Positions 63,011-64,000 of a DNA stretch of 64,000 bases are shown here, in pieces. Source of the DNA: Sciurus carolinensis (Eukaryota > Chordata > Mammalia > Rodentia > Sciuridae); assembly GCF_902686445.1 (NCBI RefSeq), contig NC_062217.1:167894098-167958097 (forward strand), read 5' to 3'. The notes below the pieces were generated by a model. It ran no database searches and was not told where the DNA came from. It saw nothing but the letters and a program-made list of their open reading frames with translations. The position numbers and the translations under genes were made by a program. Within the stretch, counting starts at the first letter, position 1. Each line of letters begins with the position of its first letter.

Positions 63011-64000
63011 TCATCCGCTTATCAGCGAGATCATTCGTCCTTTAGTTTTTTGAGATTGGCTTATCTCACTTAGCATGATATTCTCCAATTTCATCCATTT
63101 GCCTGCAAATGTCATAATTTTATCATTCTTTATGTTGGAGTAATATTCCATTGTATATATATGCCACAGTTTCTTTATCCATTCATCAATTGAAGGACAT
63201 CTAGGTTGGTTCCACAATCTGGCTATGGTGAATTGAGCAGCAATGAACATTGATGTGGCTGTATCTCTGTAGTATGCTGATTTTAAGTCCTTTGGGTATA
63301 GGCCAAGGAGTGGGATAGCTGTGTCAAATGGTGTTTCCATTCCAAGCTTTCTGAGGAATCTCCACACTGCTTTCCAGAGTGACTGCACTAATTTGCAACC
63401 CCACTAGCAATGTATGAGTGTACCTTTTTCCCCACATCCTCACCAACACCTATTGTTGCTTGTGTTCTTGATAATCACCATTCTAATTGGGGTGAGATAG
63501 AATCTTAGGGTAGTTTTAATTTGCATTTCTCTTATTACTAGAGATGTTGAACATTTTTTCATGTATTCTGTTGATTGCTTGTACATCTTCTTCTGTGAAG
63601 TGTCTGTTCATTTCCTTAGCCCATTTGATGATTGGATTATTTGTATTCTTGGTGTAGAGTTTTTTGAGTTCTTTATAAATTCTGGAAATTAGTGCTCTAT
63701 CTGAAGTATGAGTGGCAAAGATTTTCTCCCACTCTGTAGGCTCTCTCTTCACATTGCTGATAGTTTCCTTTGCTGAGAGAAAGCTTTTTAGTTTGAATCG
63801 ATCCCAGTTGTTGATTCTTGCTTTTATTTCTTGTACTATGGGAGCCCTGTTAAGGAAGTCTGATCCTAAGCCAACAAGTTGAAGGTTTGGACCTACTTTT
63901 TCTTCTATAAGACGCAGGGTCTCTGGTCTGATTCCAAGGTCCTTGATCCATTTTGAGTTGAGTTTTGTGCAGGGTGAGAGATAGGGGTTTAATTTCATTC
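63011..64000 (-). pseudogene. L1 ORF2 C-terminal part, disrupted
   Basis: ORF2p is the L1 endonuclease/reverse transcriptase; this is its C-terminal region. Two pieces are readable on the minus strand. 63998-63516 contains LGIRPETLRLIEEKVG, SAKETISNVKREPTEWEKIF and [19 protein letters not shown]. 63388-63011 contains LWKAVWRFLRKLGMETP, IPLLGLYPKD and YTMEYYSNIKNDKIMTF. They are in different frames, and the link between them (about 63389-63515) carries in-frame stops, including a TAG where a Trp is usual. So this copy cannot make ORF2p from here. Confidence 0.92.

Larger units (their letters stand above)
62001..64000 (+). other. HTRA1: HTRA1 intron 8, partial
   Basis: Begins gtgagt after exon 8 and runs to the window edge. 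It holds about 570 bp of unrecognised sequence, an hAT-like fragment, then an antisense L1. Confidence 0.9.
62741..64000 (-). mobile_element. L1 (LINE-1), 3' UTR and ORF2 3' part, antisense to HTRA1
   Basis: A non-LTR retrotransposon read right to left. A T-run at 62741-62754 is its A-tail, followed (in reverse) by a C-rich 3' UTR of about 250 bp and then ORF2 to the window edge. ORF2 remains are described separately. The 5' end lies outside. It is less diverged than the other L1 pieces in the window. Confidence 0.93.

Overview
This is nuclear DNA of a mammal. It holds one real protein-coding gene, HTRA1 (secreted serine protease), read left to right as exons 1-8 of 9. The last coding exon, about 55 residues that complete the PDZ domain, lies beyond the right edge. 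The repeats point to a rodent, most likely a squirrel (Sciuridae). There are many tRNA-derived ID SINEs, and many dimers of a 7SL-derived B1-like half joined to an ID half (B1-dID/MEN type). Their hallmarks are the core 'aaataaaatacaaaa' and 'ggctggggatgtggctcagtgg'. Mouse-type B2/B4 elements were not seen. Species identification is inference.

Layout. 1-18,290 is intergenic: two related same-orientation LTRs (1-345 and about 2,400-2,830), another LTR-like block (4,760-5,330), eroded L1 with younger SINEs nested inside, a MaLR LTR (15,541-15,967), and unique sequence. At 11,354-11,640, about 7.5 kb upstream of the HTRA1 start codon, lies sequence homologous to exon 1 of human ARMS2. It is in the same order, strand and spacing as in human, but its reading frame is broken. 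A CpG island (about 18,290-19,650) carries a TATA-less HTRA1 promoter and exon 1. Intron 1 is 21.8 kb, intron 3 is 15.1 kb, and the other introns are 0.4-1.3 kb. From 62,741 to the right edge, in intron 8, is an antisense L1 whose 3' UTR includes a short telomere-like hexamer tract.

HTRA1 structure. Exon 1 encodes the signal peptide, the IGFBP-like domain and the Kazal-like domain. Exons 2-6 encode the trypsin-like protease, with His223 and Asp253 in exon 3 and the nucleophile Ser331 in a 33-nt exon 5. Exons 7-8 begin the PDZ domain. All splice junctions are GT-AG and every codon split across a junction joins correctly. The protein is nearly identical to human HTRA1 from my knowledge of the family, with three extra residues in the N-terminal linker.

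No CRISPR array, tRNA gene, bacterial mobile element or novel defence-like system was seen, nor would one be expected here. The most informative unusual item is the broken ARMS2 exon 1 homologue. ARMS2 is described as a primate gene implicated in macular degeneration, so a homologous but non-coding copy in a rodent bears on how that gene arose. Repeat family names are from pattern recognition, without a database search, and boundaries are approximate.
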